Part shown: positions 12,501 to 24,200 of the stretch, piece after piece
Layout: every line of letters starts with the position of its first letter
Position numbering within the stretch: position 1 is the stretch's first letter
Assembly: GCF_000764305.2 (NCBI RefSeq)
Contig: NW_025943639.1
Span: forward strand, 204,001-268,000
Length of the DNA stretch: 64,000 nucleotides
DNA from: Hyalella azteca
Taxonomy: Eukaryota; Arthropoda; Malacostraca; Amphipoda; Hyalellidae
Direction of reading: 5' to 3'
The notes under the pieces: generated by a model
The model's input: the letters and a program-made list of their open reading frames with translations, nothing else
Database searches by the model: none
Told to the model about the DNA's origin: nothing
Position numbers and translations under genes: made by a program

Positions 12501-15500
12501 TCTTGGATGATAAAAGTATAAATGTTGCTTTACCTGAGACTGCCGTGTGATCCTAGTGTATGTTACCTGAGACTGCCGTATGATCCTCGTGTATGTTACC
12601 TGAGACTGCCGTGTGATCCTCGTGTATGTTACCTGAGACTGCCGTATGATCCTCGTGTATGTTACCTGAGACTGCCGTGTGATCCTCGTGTATGTTACCT
12701 AAGACTGCCGTGTGATCCTCGTGTATGTTACCTGAGACTGCCGTGTGATCCTCGTGTATGTTACCTGAGACTGCCGTGTGATCCTCGTGTATGTTACCTG
12801 AGACTGCCGTGTGATCCTCGTGTATATTACCTGAGACTGCCGTATGATCCTCGTGTATGTCGGCACTCCAGGAAGGCATTGATTGCAGCTCGATGACGGA
12901 ACATAGCAACATAGCTGGCTTTGGCTGCATTGAGCATGGCTTACACAAGGATTCTGTAATCAAGATAGTACTGTAGACAATGTAATATTGATTTGGAATT
13001 AAGTTTCCGTCAATAATACCTAATTTCAATTTTTTAATACAGAATAAGTTTGTGACGTATTATCTGTGTTAACTCGCCTTGTATTAGGACAACAACAGCA
13101 GCATGTTCACAAGCGTTCGTGCGTTAGTGATGAGCTACGAGTTCAAATACTTTATCGTTTATTTGTAAACAAATGTTCTCGTACTTAATTCATCTAATTT
13201 TTGGGTAAACAAATGCATTGTAATACTGAATGACTGACGCTTGTATGTATTCCTAAGAAGCTAAATTGTGAATAACGAAGGATGATGCTTGATTACGGTT
13301 TCTCATGCAAACTTTGTACAAAGACTTACAGTTTGTGGTGGTGCGTAGGAGGGGATGCAACTGAAAAATAGAAAAATAAATAGGATAATGCAGTACTTTG
13401 AGAATTTGATCATCATGCAAATAGTTATATTTTTCATATGATCATAATTTTTTCATCGCTTATTCAAATCAGTCCGGAAGTGAGCTTTCTTTTTCTACTG
13501 GTATAAAACCCGCATCAATTACGTTGTAGGCCTGGTTGGCGCAGGTGTTGGAGGTATTACTGGCGCTGGGCAGTAAGTTGGCTGCGGCGCTGGACACGTA
13601 TAAGTAGGGACAACTGGAGCGGGTAGAGTAGGTGTAGGAGCAGTTATAGTAATGGGTGGAGCAGGTATAGTAACGTATCTGTAGTAAGTTACATAACGTC
13701 CTGGAGACGGAACTGGAATCGTGCCGCACTGAACTACATTGCCACACACTCGCCTGTATTGTGTTGTACCAGGAATGTAAACTGTGTACGGCTGCATTAC
13801 ATTCTGGGGAGCAGGCGGAGAGGGTAGGCAAGATGCAGGTGCTTGGCAAAGTGTTTGGGTTGGAGGCTGGGGATATCCCATCAAAGGATCTGGTGGCGGG
13901 GCTACTTGGGGTTGGTATGACACGTAAGGCTGGGGTTGCGGGACAACTTGGGGTTGGTATGACACGTAAGGCTGGGGTTGCGGGGCAACTTGGGGTTGGT
14001 ATGGCATGTAAGGCTGGGGTTGCGGGGAAACTTGGGGTTGGTATGGCATGTAAGGCTGGGGTTGCGGGGCAACTTGGGGTTGGTATGGCATGTAAGGCTG
14101 GGGTTGCGGGGCAACTTGGGGTTCGTATGGTATCGCAGCACGTGGATCATCTGCAGGATATGACGCGGGATCTTGTGTTGGGTAGTACTGAGCAGGTTGA
14201 GGATCTGGTCCAATTGGCGAATAGGGGCTCTGTTGCGGACCAGGATATCCATATGGATTTCCAATCTGACCTCCATTGTTACCGTTCGGTACTTGTATCG
14301 GCACCGCAATTCCTGACTGAGATTCGCTCGGTGAAGACCGGATTATCAGCAGGGTAGCCACGAAGAGCTAAGAGAGTAGAAAATGCGTTGTTTATTTCAC
14401 TAATTTTAAAAATTTCATCAGCAATATATATGATACATTTAAAAATATGATTACGTTAATTAAAGTATTCTAACAAAACTTCGAAAGTTTAAAGTTTGCT
14501 GCTCTTTTTTGCTTGTTCAGAAACATTACGCCTAAAACATTCTTTCCACACACCCGTGCAGATATGGTGTTGGTTTCTCCATGATAAATATGGTTACAAT
14601 TTCTTCAATTAACATTGATTAGTAACGGTGGAGCCCAATTACGTCAATGTCAACAGCAACCTATAAAATTAAAGCGTACACTACAGATCTAGGAAAAAGA
14701 TCGCTGTTCACAAGCTTAAGTAAATATAACGTATTATCTCTTTTTGTCTTCTCTAAGTTTTGCTTGGAATATTTTTTTAATAATGCGTTCTTTTGTTACC
14801 AAAATTGGGTCAATTTGATGAACCTTACCAATTTATGCGGATGTTGTTAAAAATTAATGCATTGTTTAATGATTATTCAAAAATTATGTTTGGTATAGCA
14901 GAAATTATTATGCTGAGAAAGTCAGAGTTGACCTCTGCTTTGTATCTTAACCGTAGATTTTGATGGATCTTGAAAACCTACTTGAGTTTGAAAAATATTT
15001 ATGTATCCGGAAGAACGGGATTGCCGTGGTCAGGTATTATCATCCAGAGTCCAGGCGCTAATTCATCAAATGTCTATTATATATTTTATCAACATTATTT
15101 GTTTGAAGCTTTCTTCATAATTGAGTTCCTTATAAGTCTTGTATAATAGTTATTGATCTTAGTTTAGTTTATCTGTTTATCGGTCACACCGCTGCCCATT
15201 TCGCAAGTTGAGAGTCAGAAAAATTAAGGCTTTATTCGTTTCCTGTAAACATTGATGTTCACAGTACCGAATGTCAGAATAATCTTCTAATCAGTCAAAC
15301 TCATGTAAATGAATCCAATTTTTTATAGTCATGTGCCAAGTTTTAAAAACTAAGAGTTAATTTTTTCGGTGAAAAGGAAATTTTGACCGATTTGCCTCAC
15401 AAAGTTCTACAAGCGTTGATGCTCTAACCAAGTAAAGAAGAGAAACTTCCCGCCATTTTCCTATTTATTAATTGGAATTTCATAGCCGCAGCTTTGACAA

Positions 15501-15584
15501 TACAGACTAATTTAAGAGATAATCATTCATTACAAATATCTATAGACTTGTGCGAATTTTGAAACTTACCCAAGTCATCATCAT
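9576..15584 (-). CDS. Gene B: secreted Pro/Gln-rich repeat protein with a divergent GILT-like domain
   Basis: Seven coding exons (minus strand): 15584-15570, 14367-13523, 13360-13330, 11881-11726, 11194-10805, 10604-10461, 9836-9576. All phases join and the product is about 613 aa. Residues 1-21 (MMMTWLFVATLL...) form a signal peptide. A Pro/Gln/Tyr-rich region follows, with five or more 14-residue repeats (PQPQPYMPYQPQVA) and scattered Cys pairs, up to about residue 297. The rest resembles GILT: a VNSVRLLVRKW...VLPL segment in exon 4, then the C-x6-C-x7-C signature (CDQMDINCVGAQLLTC) in exon 5, and a Cys-initiated segment ending FVNG in exon 6. The GILT CXXC active site is absent, so reductase activity is not expected. 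Exon 5 carries an insertion of about 80 aa before the FATCVLQSF segment. Exon 7 is acidic at its end. The GILT introns match those of gene A in position and phase. The role is unknown; an extracellular or granule protein is likely. Confidence 0.7.
10461..11881 (-). other. GILT-like domain of gene B
   Basis: Exons 4-6 of gene B. In GILT family members, a VxVSxYYESLC start is followed by a C-x6-C-x7-C signature and a Cys...VFNG segment. All three blocks are recognisable here in order, but the CXXC is replaced (RKWDSKN). Every splice junction in this part is phase 0. Confidence 0.65.
12529..12858. repeat. 33-bp minisatellite, about 10 copies, in gene B intron 3
   Basis: The unit is ttacctgagactgccgtgtg followed by atcctcgtgtatg. 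Because 33 is divisible by 3, both strands stay open, which explains the repetitive ORFs here. Read on the gene B strand, each unit contains CTCAG|GTAAC, a 5' splice-site-like sequence. Confidence 0.92.
13905..14130 (-). repeat. 42-bp coding tandem repeat in gene B exon 2
   Basis: About five copies of a 42-bp unit encode the 14-residue motif PQPQPYMPYQPQVA with Met/Val and Met/Tyr changes. The frame is kept across the array. The long plus-strand ORFs over the same interval are antisense shadows of this repeat. Confidence 0.9.
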
Positions 15585-15616
15585 GGTGGTGATACCGTAC
15601 TACAACGCAGTAGTTT

Positions 15617-15624
15617 AATTTATA
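15617..15624 (-). promoter_or_regulatory. Possible TATA box of gene B
   Basis: TATAAATT on the minus strand begins about 40 nt upstream of the ATG at 15584. Transcription about 30 nt downstream would leave a very short 5' UTR. A more distant non-coding first exon is the alternative. Confidence 0.4.
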
Positions 15625-15629
15625 GTGCT

Positions 15630-18600
15630 GATATGAGTTGTAAGACTAATGGACAAATTTTTCTTGTGTTTATGGTTCTCTCACTCGATTTACCTAGTGC
15701 TCATTCTGACGATTCAAGAGCTAACCTGCACGTATCCCTACTCCTGAGCAACTAAACTCAAGTTCTGACATCACTTCTCAGAGTTAACGAATAGAGAGCT
15801 ACGTATTCGTAGAGTGACCTTCCCAACAATTGGTATGGTTACATATTCAGATTGTGTTACATTCTGCCCCCAAGGTGAACTGACGCGTGGACCACTGGCA
15901 CCAGACGAGGTCAACTTGGGTCTTTAGTTTGGTTAAGTCCAAGTCAAGTGCCCTATATAGTGCCAATTGCCGCCTTGCGGTAGGTTGAAAGATTCCAATA
16001 TGTAACGTATGGGTACTTTTCCATCTTATTTATCACCAAAAATGCGTTTCAAAGAGCAAAAGCAATCTCCCACTGATGACCGTAATACTGAATTAATGCA
16101 ATAGTTCTAAATAAATAATCTACCGGTATAGTCTTATTAGGCATAGCGCCTTAAATATGAAAACATGAACTATATAATTTCATTATCCTTCATATAATAA
16201 TAGTTTAGCTGTTGGTTTTCTGCTGTTCATAAATCGTGTATACCTTCGTCTTTACACCTCGAGGCCACACGCACAAGGAGTGTCTGTTGCTCCATATGTA
16301 CAAATAGAAGTATACTGTACCAAGCCCATGTCTTCGACGCTAACACCAAGCGGAGGTCGAACCGCACACAAACAATCTTATGAAGTGCAACCTATTTTCG
16401 TTGCCGCTGCCCTGAAGACATTTGATTACTTTTTCATCCTTACCATTTTGCGTTTCAATATTTTCTAGGTTACAGCGACGTTTGACAGCATCAAACGCTA
16501 CGGTTTATGTGCTTCAAAGTATATGTTATGTCTCTTTGTGTATTCAAGGATGTTGTGCTGTATTACAAGAATTGACTTGTAATTTTCAATAGAAGCAACT
16601 GTCAGCAGAAGCATTATGTAGTATTGAAATCTCTCTGAATTGTGTATTTTCTACTTTGATATACATTCAGATGATTAGTTGTTATTATTCGTAGCACTAA
16701 ATCATTATTGCTCATCATGCATTTCAGTTGACTATGCACGTACGCAATGAAAGTAATAAAAATTAAAATATTTCACAGCGCGCTATATTTATTGAAAAAA
16801 TATTCTAAGAAATTAGAAGCAATATTTGCGTAGGATTTACAATATAACTGATTAATCACGTGTTTTCATGAGCGTATATGTACATTCCACCAGGGAACAA
16901 CCTCCAACTCCACCAACTACGCTTAGAATAGTGTGACTTACCCAGAATTTTGATGACTTGGGGATTTCATTTTTAGTTGTGTTTTTAGCATTGAATCTAA
17001 TAAATTTTAGCTGTCGGACTCATGCCACACAGCCGCTAAGGCCAAGTGTTTTCTCAGGCCGAAATTCTTGCGCTGAAAATTATTATTATTCCAACGTCAT
17101 ATAATTGTCTGATTTTTTTAGGAGATTTTCTGAACGAAATCCTTTTCCGCGATATTATACGGACAGTAAAATTTATTTATATAATTATAAATATAAATAT
17201 ATATATTATATATAATATAATTATATATATTTTATAAACTGCAGGTTTATGAATTGGTGAATTATTTTTTCCTGAAAATATTATTTGACTATATATCATC
17301 TTTTTTAGTTAATGAAGCTCCACATTATTAAAATGAAGACGCATCAGAGTTTTTTTGCTGTTCTCTCTTCAGTCAAATTCACATTTAATATTACTGCCTG
17401 CGTGACCGCCACGCCTTAATTGCCCTATAATATATTATTTCATTAGTCTGGATATAATTATATACGAAGATCAGTTTAATTTATTGCTTGATTGCGAGAA
17501 ATTCTTCATTTCTCATCGTCAATTTGTATAGGGCTAGGGTTTATTTATTCTGAATTATCTAAGTTGTAGAATCCGCTTCTCTAACTTCACCTGAAGAATT
17601 AGTATTAATCTACATAAGGGGTTCGGCTGCGGGCTCAGACAGTCGTCATCTGCAGCAGTTATCGCCTGTATAGGGGTGTTCAATTTTCAATTTGAATCTC
17701 GATTTTAAAGATTGTCATTCCTGTTGTTATTATTGCCAATTGCCAGTAATTTCAGCCATTTCAACAGATTGACATTTCACCTGTATCAACGTCCAAGTAT
17801 TTCTACCATCTTGCTATAAACCTGTTTCTTTATTCCTTGGTTTGTATGAATGTCGTGTGAATTTCTTTTTTTCTCTCTATTAAATTAATTTATTTAAACT
17901 GTTGGGAAGTTGGACAAAGTTTAAGACTCACAATATCAAATTAATTCAAATTCAAACTTTCTCGTTATAAATTTATTTATTTACTATTCCAAATCAAATC
18001 GTTCAAATTTTTGTGTTCTTTGCCCAAGAAGTGCGTCACTGTGTTACCTTACCTGCAAAGATCAGTATTCAAACTTTAGCCTTAAGTCTTTATCTCAAGT
18101 TTTCAAAGCATCAAAACCTTCAACTGTTCTTCCTATATTTTCTGTCCAACTTCCCACCCCTTAAACTGATTTCCGCTCTTTTCCTCCAATTATTCTTCCT
18201 TCATAAAGTGTTCAGCAAACTGGCCTTTAAACCTCAGCCTCCTAGTGTTTTCAGCGCAAAAGTTATATTTTGATCATTTATTTTAAGAGTAATTTGTTTA
18301 CCCGGGCATTTTGAAAGATTTATAATTTAAATTTATTTCTTTACAGAATACCGTAATCCGATCCTGAGACCGGCCGGCCTTAATTTATTCCTACGTTACC
18401 CATTCGTCTCCGTGTTCTGTCAACCCGCCACCTGCAACTTATTGTTTACGCATTCAAATAAAACGCCAAACTTTGTTGAATAACTTAAAATTAAAGTTCC
18501 GTTGATTATTTCTTTAATTTGACACCCTTTTGATTGTGCGCAAACCTCATTTGATCAAGAAAAATATTCATCTTCAACAGTTTCGTTTCTAATTTGCAGT

Positions 18601-18720
18601 ACATTCTCTTGATATTGATTCATTATATTACCTTCTGTGGGAGAAAACTTTCTTTTACTGAATTATTAGTGGAGATTCACTGCTTAGGTGCCATAAAAAA
18701 GACCACACTTGATTATTCTC
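15630..18720. other. Intergenic DNA between divergent genes A and B
   Basis: AT-rich, with an (AT)n-like stretch near 17,180-17,240. No exon with recognisable homology was found on either strand. Confidence 0.5.
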
Positions 18721-18729
18721 TAAAAATTC

Positions 18730-19155
18730 AAAAGCAAAGAATCGTCCACAAAAATTCATATCTTTATAGGAAACATTTCGGACACCAGCTCCATCGTCAG
18801 TGCATAGAATCTAGAATCACAAATCAGAAGTCACAAATTAATACAATGCAAGCACAGAATAAAGGTGGAAGCTAGCTTCTACCTCTGGTACTTCAGATTT
18901 GCGTATTTTAGAATCATTGTACATCTTTAAACTTAGGCCCAGTTTGAATTCAACTGTTAGCTCCTATCCCCTTGAAATTGTGAATAGATAGTTTTTTGTG
19001 GTCCGTCTATTATTTGTAAATTTAGGTTTTCGTTTTTTGCTTTCAATATATTAATTTGTGATCGACTTCTGATTTGTGATTCTAGATTCTATGAACTGAC
19101 GATGGAGCTGGTCTCCAAAACATTTTCTATAAAGATCTGATTTTTTGTGAACTAT
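18730..19155. mobile_element. Foldback (MITE-like) element, family 1, copy 1
   Basis: Inverted arms of about 90 bp at 18,750-18,845 and 19,037-19,145 share caccagctccatcgtcag and ctgacgatggagctggt plus a tagaatctagaatcacaaat segment. No transposase is visible. The exact ends are uncertain. The same core occurs in the element at 24,597-25,555. Confidence 0.7.
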
Positions 19156-19458
19156 TCTTAGCTTTTACATTTTTCGCGATTTCAGCAAGCAAGTGACATC
19201 AGTTCTTTGATAGTTGTGGGAGACGGTTAGCTGACATTTAGACATGTGGATATTATAAATATATTTATTCATTCAAAGCATCCGGTTTTACTTCACGTAC
19301 GAGTTGAAATTTGTGACATTGTACTACCCAATTGTGTCACACTAAATATTTTTCACGAGATATCAACCAAAACATACGACTACGATAATCTTAAAACGTA
19401 AAAATACTACTTTATTTTAAACGAAATAAATAACTTCTATTTTTGTAGCGATACGCAC

Positions 19459-19620
19459 CTTGTCCACGGTCACCTCAGCAGCATCACAATCAATGACACT
19501 CGAAAGGTTTGAACAAATTCATTGGAGGGAATTCGCGTCGAGATGCTTTTAGCGGAGAACAGAGATGCCCCTATTGGCCTCGAACAACGAGGTCTCTTAT
19601 AAGCGTGACCAGTGCGTCTC
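19459..19620 (-). promoter_or_regulatory. Possible minus-strand promoter and first exon
   Basis: A TATAAG box on the minus strand near 19,600 lies upstream of a GC-richer stretch. That stretch ends at a donor-like GACAAG|gtgcgt (19459/19458). It could be a non-coding first exon for gene B, but there is no direct link. Confidence 0.2.
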
Positions 19621-20373
19621 TGGGCCTTGAGAAGTAAAGGCTGGGACTTTAGATTCCTTCCGGGGTTGCTTACGTTACTATATTTTAATGAATTCCAATT
19701 ACAATGCAGTGAATAGACATGAATGTATAGCACATTTATATTTTGTTTGTGTGTTGCGGGATGGTTATGATTGAAATTCTTTGCACCTCATTTGAAATAT
19801 TCTAATAAAATTGAAAAGAAATCGCGTGTGATATCTGTAGTTTCACTTTGTATCATAGTTATTATACCAGTATTCAATAGCGCTCGCTATTTTCCACTGT
19901 ACGTCGGAAATACTCGTATGTTGAGGCTGTTAAGCGTTATCGTTAATCGAATTAATATCGAATTGTTATGGTCCGTAGTTATTGTACGTTTGTTATCCAG
20001 AAACGATGGAATAATTATACGTAGAAAATATATAACAGTGTTTGATTCAAATGTTTAAATGTGTTTTTATAATTTCTTTAAATGTGAATTATATTCAAAA
20101 ACCAAAATAGTAATTTTCCTCCAAATTTCTAAACGAGGTTGATGAATGGTTCATGCCGAATGTTAATGGGTTTTTCTTTAATTAACACTGTTATAAATTG
20201 AAAATTGTTGATGCAGTTTATGAGTACGAGAGTTTTAAATGTCAATAATTTACCATTTTTAGTAACAACGGGCGAAGCTGTTGGTAAATACAGTGGGGGG
20301 AAATAAATATTCGTACACTTGAAAAATCGTATTTTAATGTATGTAAGTACACAAACTTAACAGGAAAAGTGAT

Positions 20374-20613
20374 TTAAATTATGTATAGAGACGCATAGTA
20401 TTCAAAAATACTATCAAAAGAAATCTTCCTAGGGGCACCTGATCGTCTTTGGTTTTCAACGCTGTCACGGGTCTTGAAGCGTCCAATGAACGAAGCAACT
20501 GTACTAAAAGGAACATTCAAGTGGCTAGCAATCTTCCTATAACTTTCTCCTTCCTTCCAACGCGATAGAATTAGTTGTTTGTGTGGCGGTATTAGAAGAT
20601 TCAAATTGAGAAA
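20374..20613 (-). pseudogene. Tc1-like transposase N-terminal HTH fragment
   Basis: The minus-strand frame reads LSRWKEGESYRKIASHLNVP, then STVASFIGRFKTRDSVENQ and RRSGAPRK. This is the paired-type helix-turn-helix and GRPRK-like hook of Tc1/mariner transposases. The catalytic core is missing. Confidence 0.85.
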
Positions 20614-20621
20614 AGGTCCCC

Positions 20622-20748
20622 AACAAACATTGAGAATCTTAAGGTGGTGGGCCAAGAAGAATGGTATAAAATACCTGTCAGCATCTGCAAATCATTGGTC
20701 GAGACGTATAGAAATAGACTGGTGTCTGTTGAGCTGAATAAAGGGTAG
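20622..20748 (+). pseudogene. Tc1-like transposase C-terminal fragment
   Basis: The plus-strand frame contains [20 protein letters not shown] and ends at TAG 20746-20748. The NIENL segment contains the last acidic residue of the DDE triad. It lies on the opposite strand from the HTH fragment, so the element is rearranged inside. Confidence 0.8.
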
Positions 20749-21195
20749 GTATTCAACCAAGTATTAAATTAAAATAATGCGGATTTATTGTTTTGTGCGA
20801 ATACTTTTTTCACCCCGAAAAGTGAACATGTTGCATTGTTTTTTGTTGCATTGAGATTTAATTTCTTTTGATAGTATTTTTGAATACTATGCGTCTCTAT
20901 ACATAATTTAAATCACTTTTCCTGTGAAGTTTGTGTACTTACATACATTAAAATACGATTTTTCAAGTGTACGAATATTTATTTCCCCCCACTGTAATTA
21001 ATTTACGAGTACTAACTGCGTTAAAATAAGTAACCAAACAACGAAGATTCATTTATAGCATTTGGAAATACTTTTTGAGAAAAAATTTTAAACACCTTTT
21101 ATTATGTTAGTAGGTAATTGTGTCTATTTTTGTCACATATGTTTTTCTGGAGAGGTAGTTAACTGATATTTCGGCGTGCGGAAACAAACTTGATC

Positions 21196-21205
21196 AAAAA
21201 TATAC
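21196..21205 (+). promoter_or_regulatory. Weak TATA-like sequence upstream of gene A
   Basis: aaaatatacg lies about 60 nt before the gene A ATG, with a tcattcagag initiator-like sequence downstream. The spacing is not ideal. Confidence 0.25.
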
Positions 21206-21259
21206 GAAATCATTCAGAGTTTTTTGCTTCAAGTATTGATGTGATCTCCAAGCAACAAA

Positions 21260-24200
21260 ATGTTAAAAGTGAAAGAAATAAGTTTTAAAATGTTGAAAAT
21301 ATGGCTATTTGCGACAATAGTGCTTGACTTAGCGCCAACTCAAGGCGAAAGTTATCCAAACCAGCCAATAAGCCAATACGGGATGGGGACGGCCAATTCA
21401 AATCCCCCTTACGTCGCACCGCCTGTTATACCTCCAATCTTCGCAGCTGATCCAAAACTGCCAGCAACAGGAAACTATTTACGACCAAACTTGAGGCCTG
21501 AAGTTCCAGTACCGGGAAATTATCTGAAACCAAATTCCCGACCAAGTCAAACTCCGGGAAGTACGAACCTCCGCGACATGAGTCCTCAGGAATTGTTGCA
21601 ACTGACGAGACCTGCGCCTCCAGCTGGGGCGCTTGGCTCAAATGTTCCTCCTGTGAGGGCAAGCGAAGTCTCTTCAACCGCCACAAATTTCCCAACTTCA
21701 TTAATGCCCAGACCCGGTGCCTGCCCTCTCAGGCAATGTAATTCCCTGTCGTCAAGTCAACCACGCCAGGTAATGAAATTGTGTGCATATGCATGCCAGT
21801 GAATATCGATAGGTACATTATTCTCACAACAACTGTGTTTTGCAACAAAAACTTGACCCGATGATATAAGAACATTTTTTTCGGTTTCTGAAAACGAAAT
21901 CCGGGAAAACCGAATAATAAATAAATTTCTTAAATATTTACAAATTTGTCGATTTTGATTGGAGTTGTTTTGCAGTGGTGCCGGTCTGACTTCGAATGCT
22001 CGCTGAACGAAAAGTGTTGTCAGGATCCGTGCTGGACGAACATCTTCTCCTGTGCTCCAGCCGGTCAGTCATTTAACCTTCATTACATAATGTTACCTAA
22101 ACCATGTAAAAATAAATCATACTAAGCGAAACTCGTGCTATAATAATACATTTGAATGTCGCAGAGATTGAGACTTAAAGACCGTCATCAAATTATGTAA
22201 AACATTTAAGCATATTTTCTTATTACGACAGATAATCATAATAGGTTATATGGTTCTCCACGAAGAGGATTCCATACTTGCATTTTGTGAACAAATTCTT
22301 GCTGATGGAACCTTGATCACTGTTTCCGTCAGAAAAATTTATTTTAAAAATTCAAAATATGAAAGAATAATTTTGCCGATGAATATTTATTTTCATGTAC
22401 AATTTATCATTCACTATCATACAGGAATATGTATGTTCAGGTACAATTCAGCTGACTATATAGGGTTGGTGAATATTTTCGAATTTACAATTTTGCTGAA
22501 AATATGCTACTGTTGTATATTTCTGTTCGTCCACAATACCCACACAAAATAATGAAGCTGACAGTAGACAGTATTAGGAAATTATTGTTAGATATTTCTG
22601 TTTGTGCACAATTTACGGACAATAATAAAGCTGACAGTAGACAATATTAAGAAATTATTGTTAGATATTTCTGTTTATGCACACTGTACGGACAATTATA
22701 AAGCTGACAATAGACAATATACTGCTGTTAGATATTTCTGTTTGTGCACACTGTACGGACAATTATAAAGCTGACAATAGACAATATACTGCTGTTAGAT
22801 ATTTCTGTTTATGCACACTGTACGGACAATTATAAAGCTGACAGTAGACAATATACTGCTGTTAGATATTTCTGTTTGTGCACAATGTACGGACAATTAT
22901 AAAGCTGACAATATACGGATACAATTCAGCGGTGGCTCCGCCTGAGGTCCAGCCCAGCGCTCCGACGTGTCCAGCTCAGACTCCTTGCCCAGATCCCAGG
23001 TTCAAAGTGAGTGCAATTTAAGTGGTGATAACGAGCTATTAATTAAGATTTCACACTTTTTTCTTCCTTATTGAAACGATCATCTCTATCACATTTTCAT
23101 TCGTAATAGCATAAAACTGCAGGATATGCATATGTAAGTGTGAGCTACATTATTGCTGTACGATCATCATAAACGTGTGGAACGATATAATGCTGTTTAT
23201 CAGCAATTCATTCTTTAGGAAATTTTTTACGTCATGAAACTTCGATTTATTAATTCGTGGATATTCAATATTGAACAGTAATTATACATTGAAACACTTT
23301 TCGCAAACACTGTACGCTGTTTCTGTAGGCACGTATCACACAGTTATCTTTACTACCTCCAACTAACGCACAATTCATTGTTCGTCCATCTATAATTTTC
23401 TTTCATATGGTGCAATTGGACATGTTCTTATTCCTTTACTCTGATGTTTACTCTAGCATTTCTTTCATAGAATTATTTATGCGTTCCTTCTTCTAAAGCC
23501 GTCCTATCACTGCAATAATTTTTTATTTAATTTAAATCAAATTAATCCTCCTTGGTGTTCAAATAATGACGCATTTTGTTCTGAAGCTGGTGTGCGAGTC
23601 GGACAAAGAGTGTTCACGGGGATTTAAATGCTGTCCCGACCGTTGCCTGTCGATGAACGTCTGCAAGCAGGCCGTCATTAACCCTCCAGAGGTGGTACAA
23701 CCTCCAGGGTTGGTGCAACCCCCAGGCGTGGTACTACCTCCTTTCAATCCCTATGCCCCTTTTCAACCGCCTTATGGTCCTGGACCAATCATTCCGCCAC
23801 CGCCTGTAACCAATAAGTAAGTGGGCTTCAAATTCTGGGCTTCTTCTACGATTTCCTATCGTAACTTTAGCGCAGTGCAACAATAGTTTTTTACAACAAT
23901 AACCCTATTGTCGTGTATTTTAGATCCAACGTCTTAGAATTATCGATTTTTTAATTTCGAATTGAACGAAATTTTTATTCGATCAACTGGAAATATAATC
24001 TGTAATGAAATATAAAGTGATTAAAACACGTACTTCACCGGCAACTACACATTTGCACCTGATCATTGCTTTATTTAATTCATTAATACAACTTTAAAAT
24101 AAAATTCATTGTTTGAAGGGCTCTGAAATCATCGCATAATACTCAAAATCGTCTTCAACTATTTGATACTTTTTTTCAATGGAATTTCTTTTGCAGATGC

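Larger units (their letters stand above)
20291..20994. mobile_element. Tc1-like element, 704-bp rearranged copy
   Basis: Bounded by TA dinucleotides. The ends begin CAGTGGGGGGAAATAAATAT and are inverted repeats of more than 130 bp, the same as in the copy at 57,895. The interior keeps only two transposase fragments, on opposite strands. It is a non-autonomous derivative with an internal deletion and inversion. Confidence 0.92.

Noticed and set aside
12522..13029. Long repetitive ORFs on both strands (YLRLPCDPRVC and HEDHTAVSGNI types)
   Set aside because: They are readings of a 33-bp non-coding minisatellite inside an intron of gene B; the unit length is a multiple of three, so all copies stay open.
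13761..14357. 198-codon plus-strand ORF and other-frame ORFs over gene B exon 2
   Set aside because: Antisense or out-of-frame shadows of the 42-bp coding repeat; the minus-strand frame has a signal peptide and correct splice phases.
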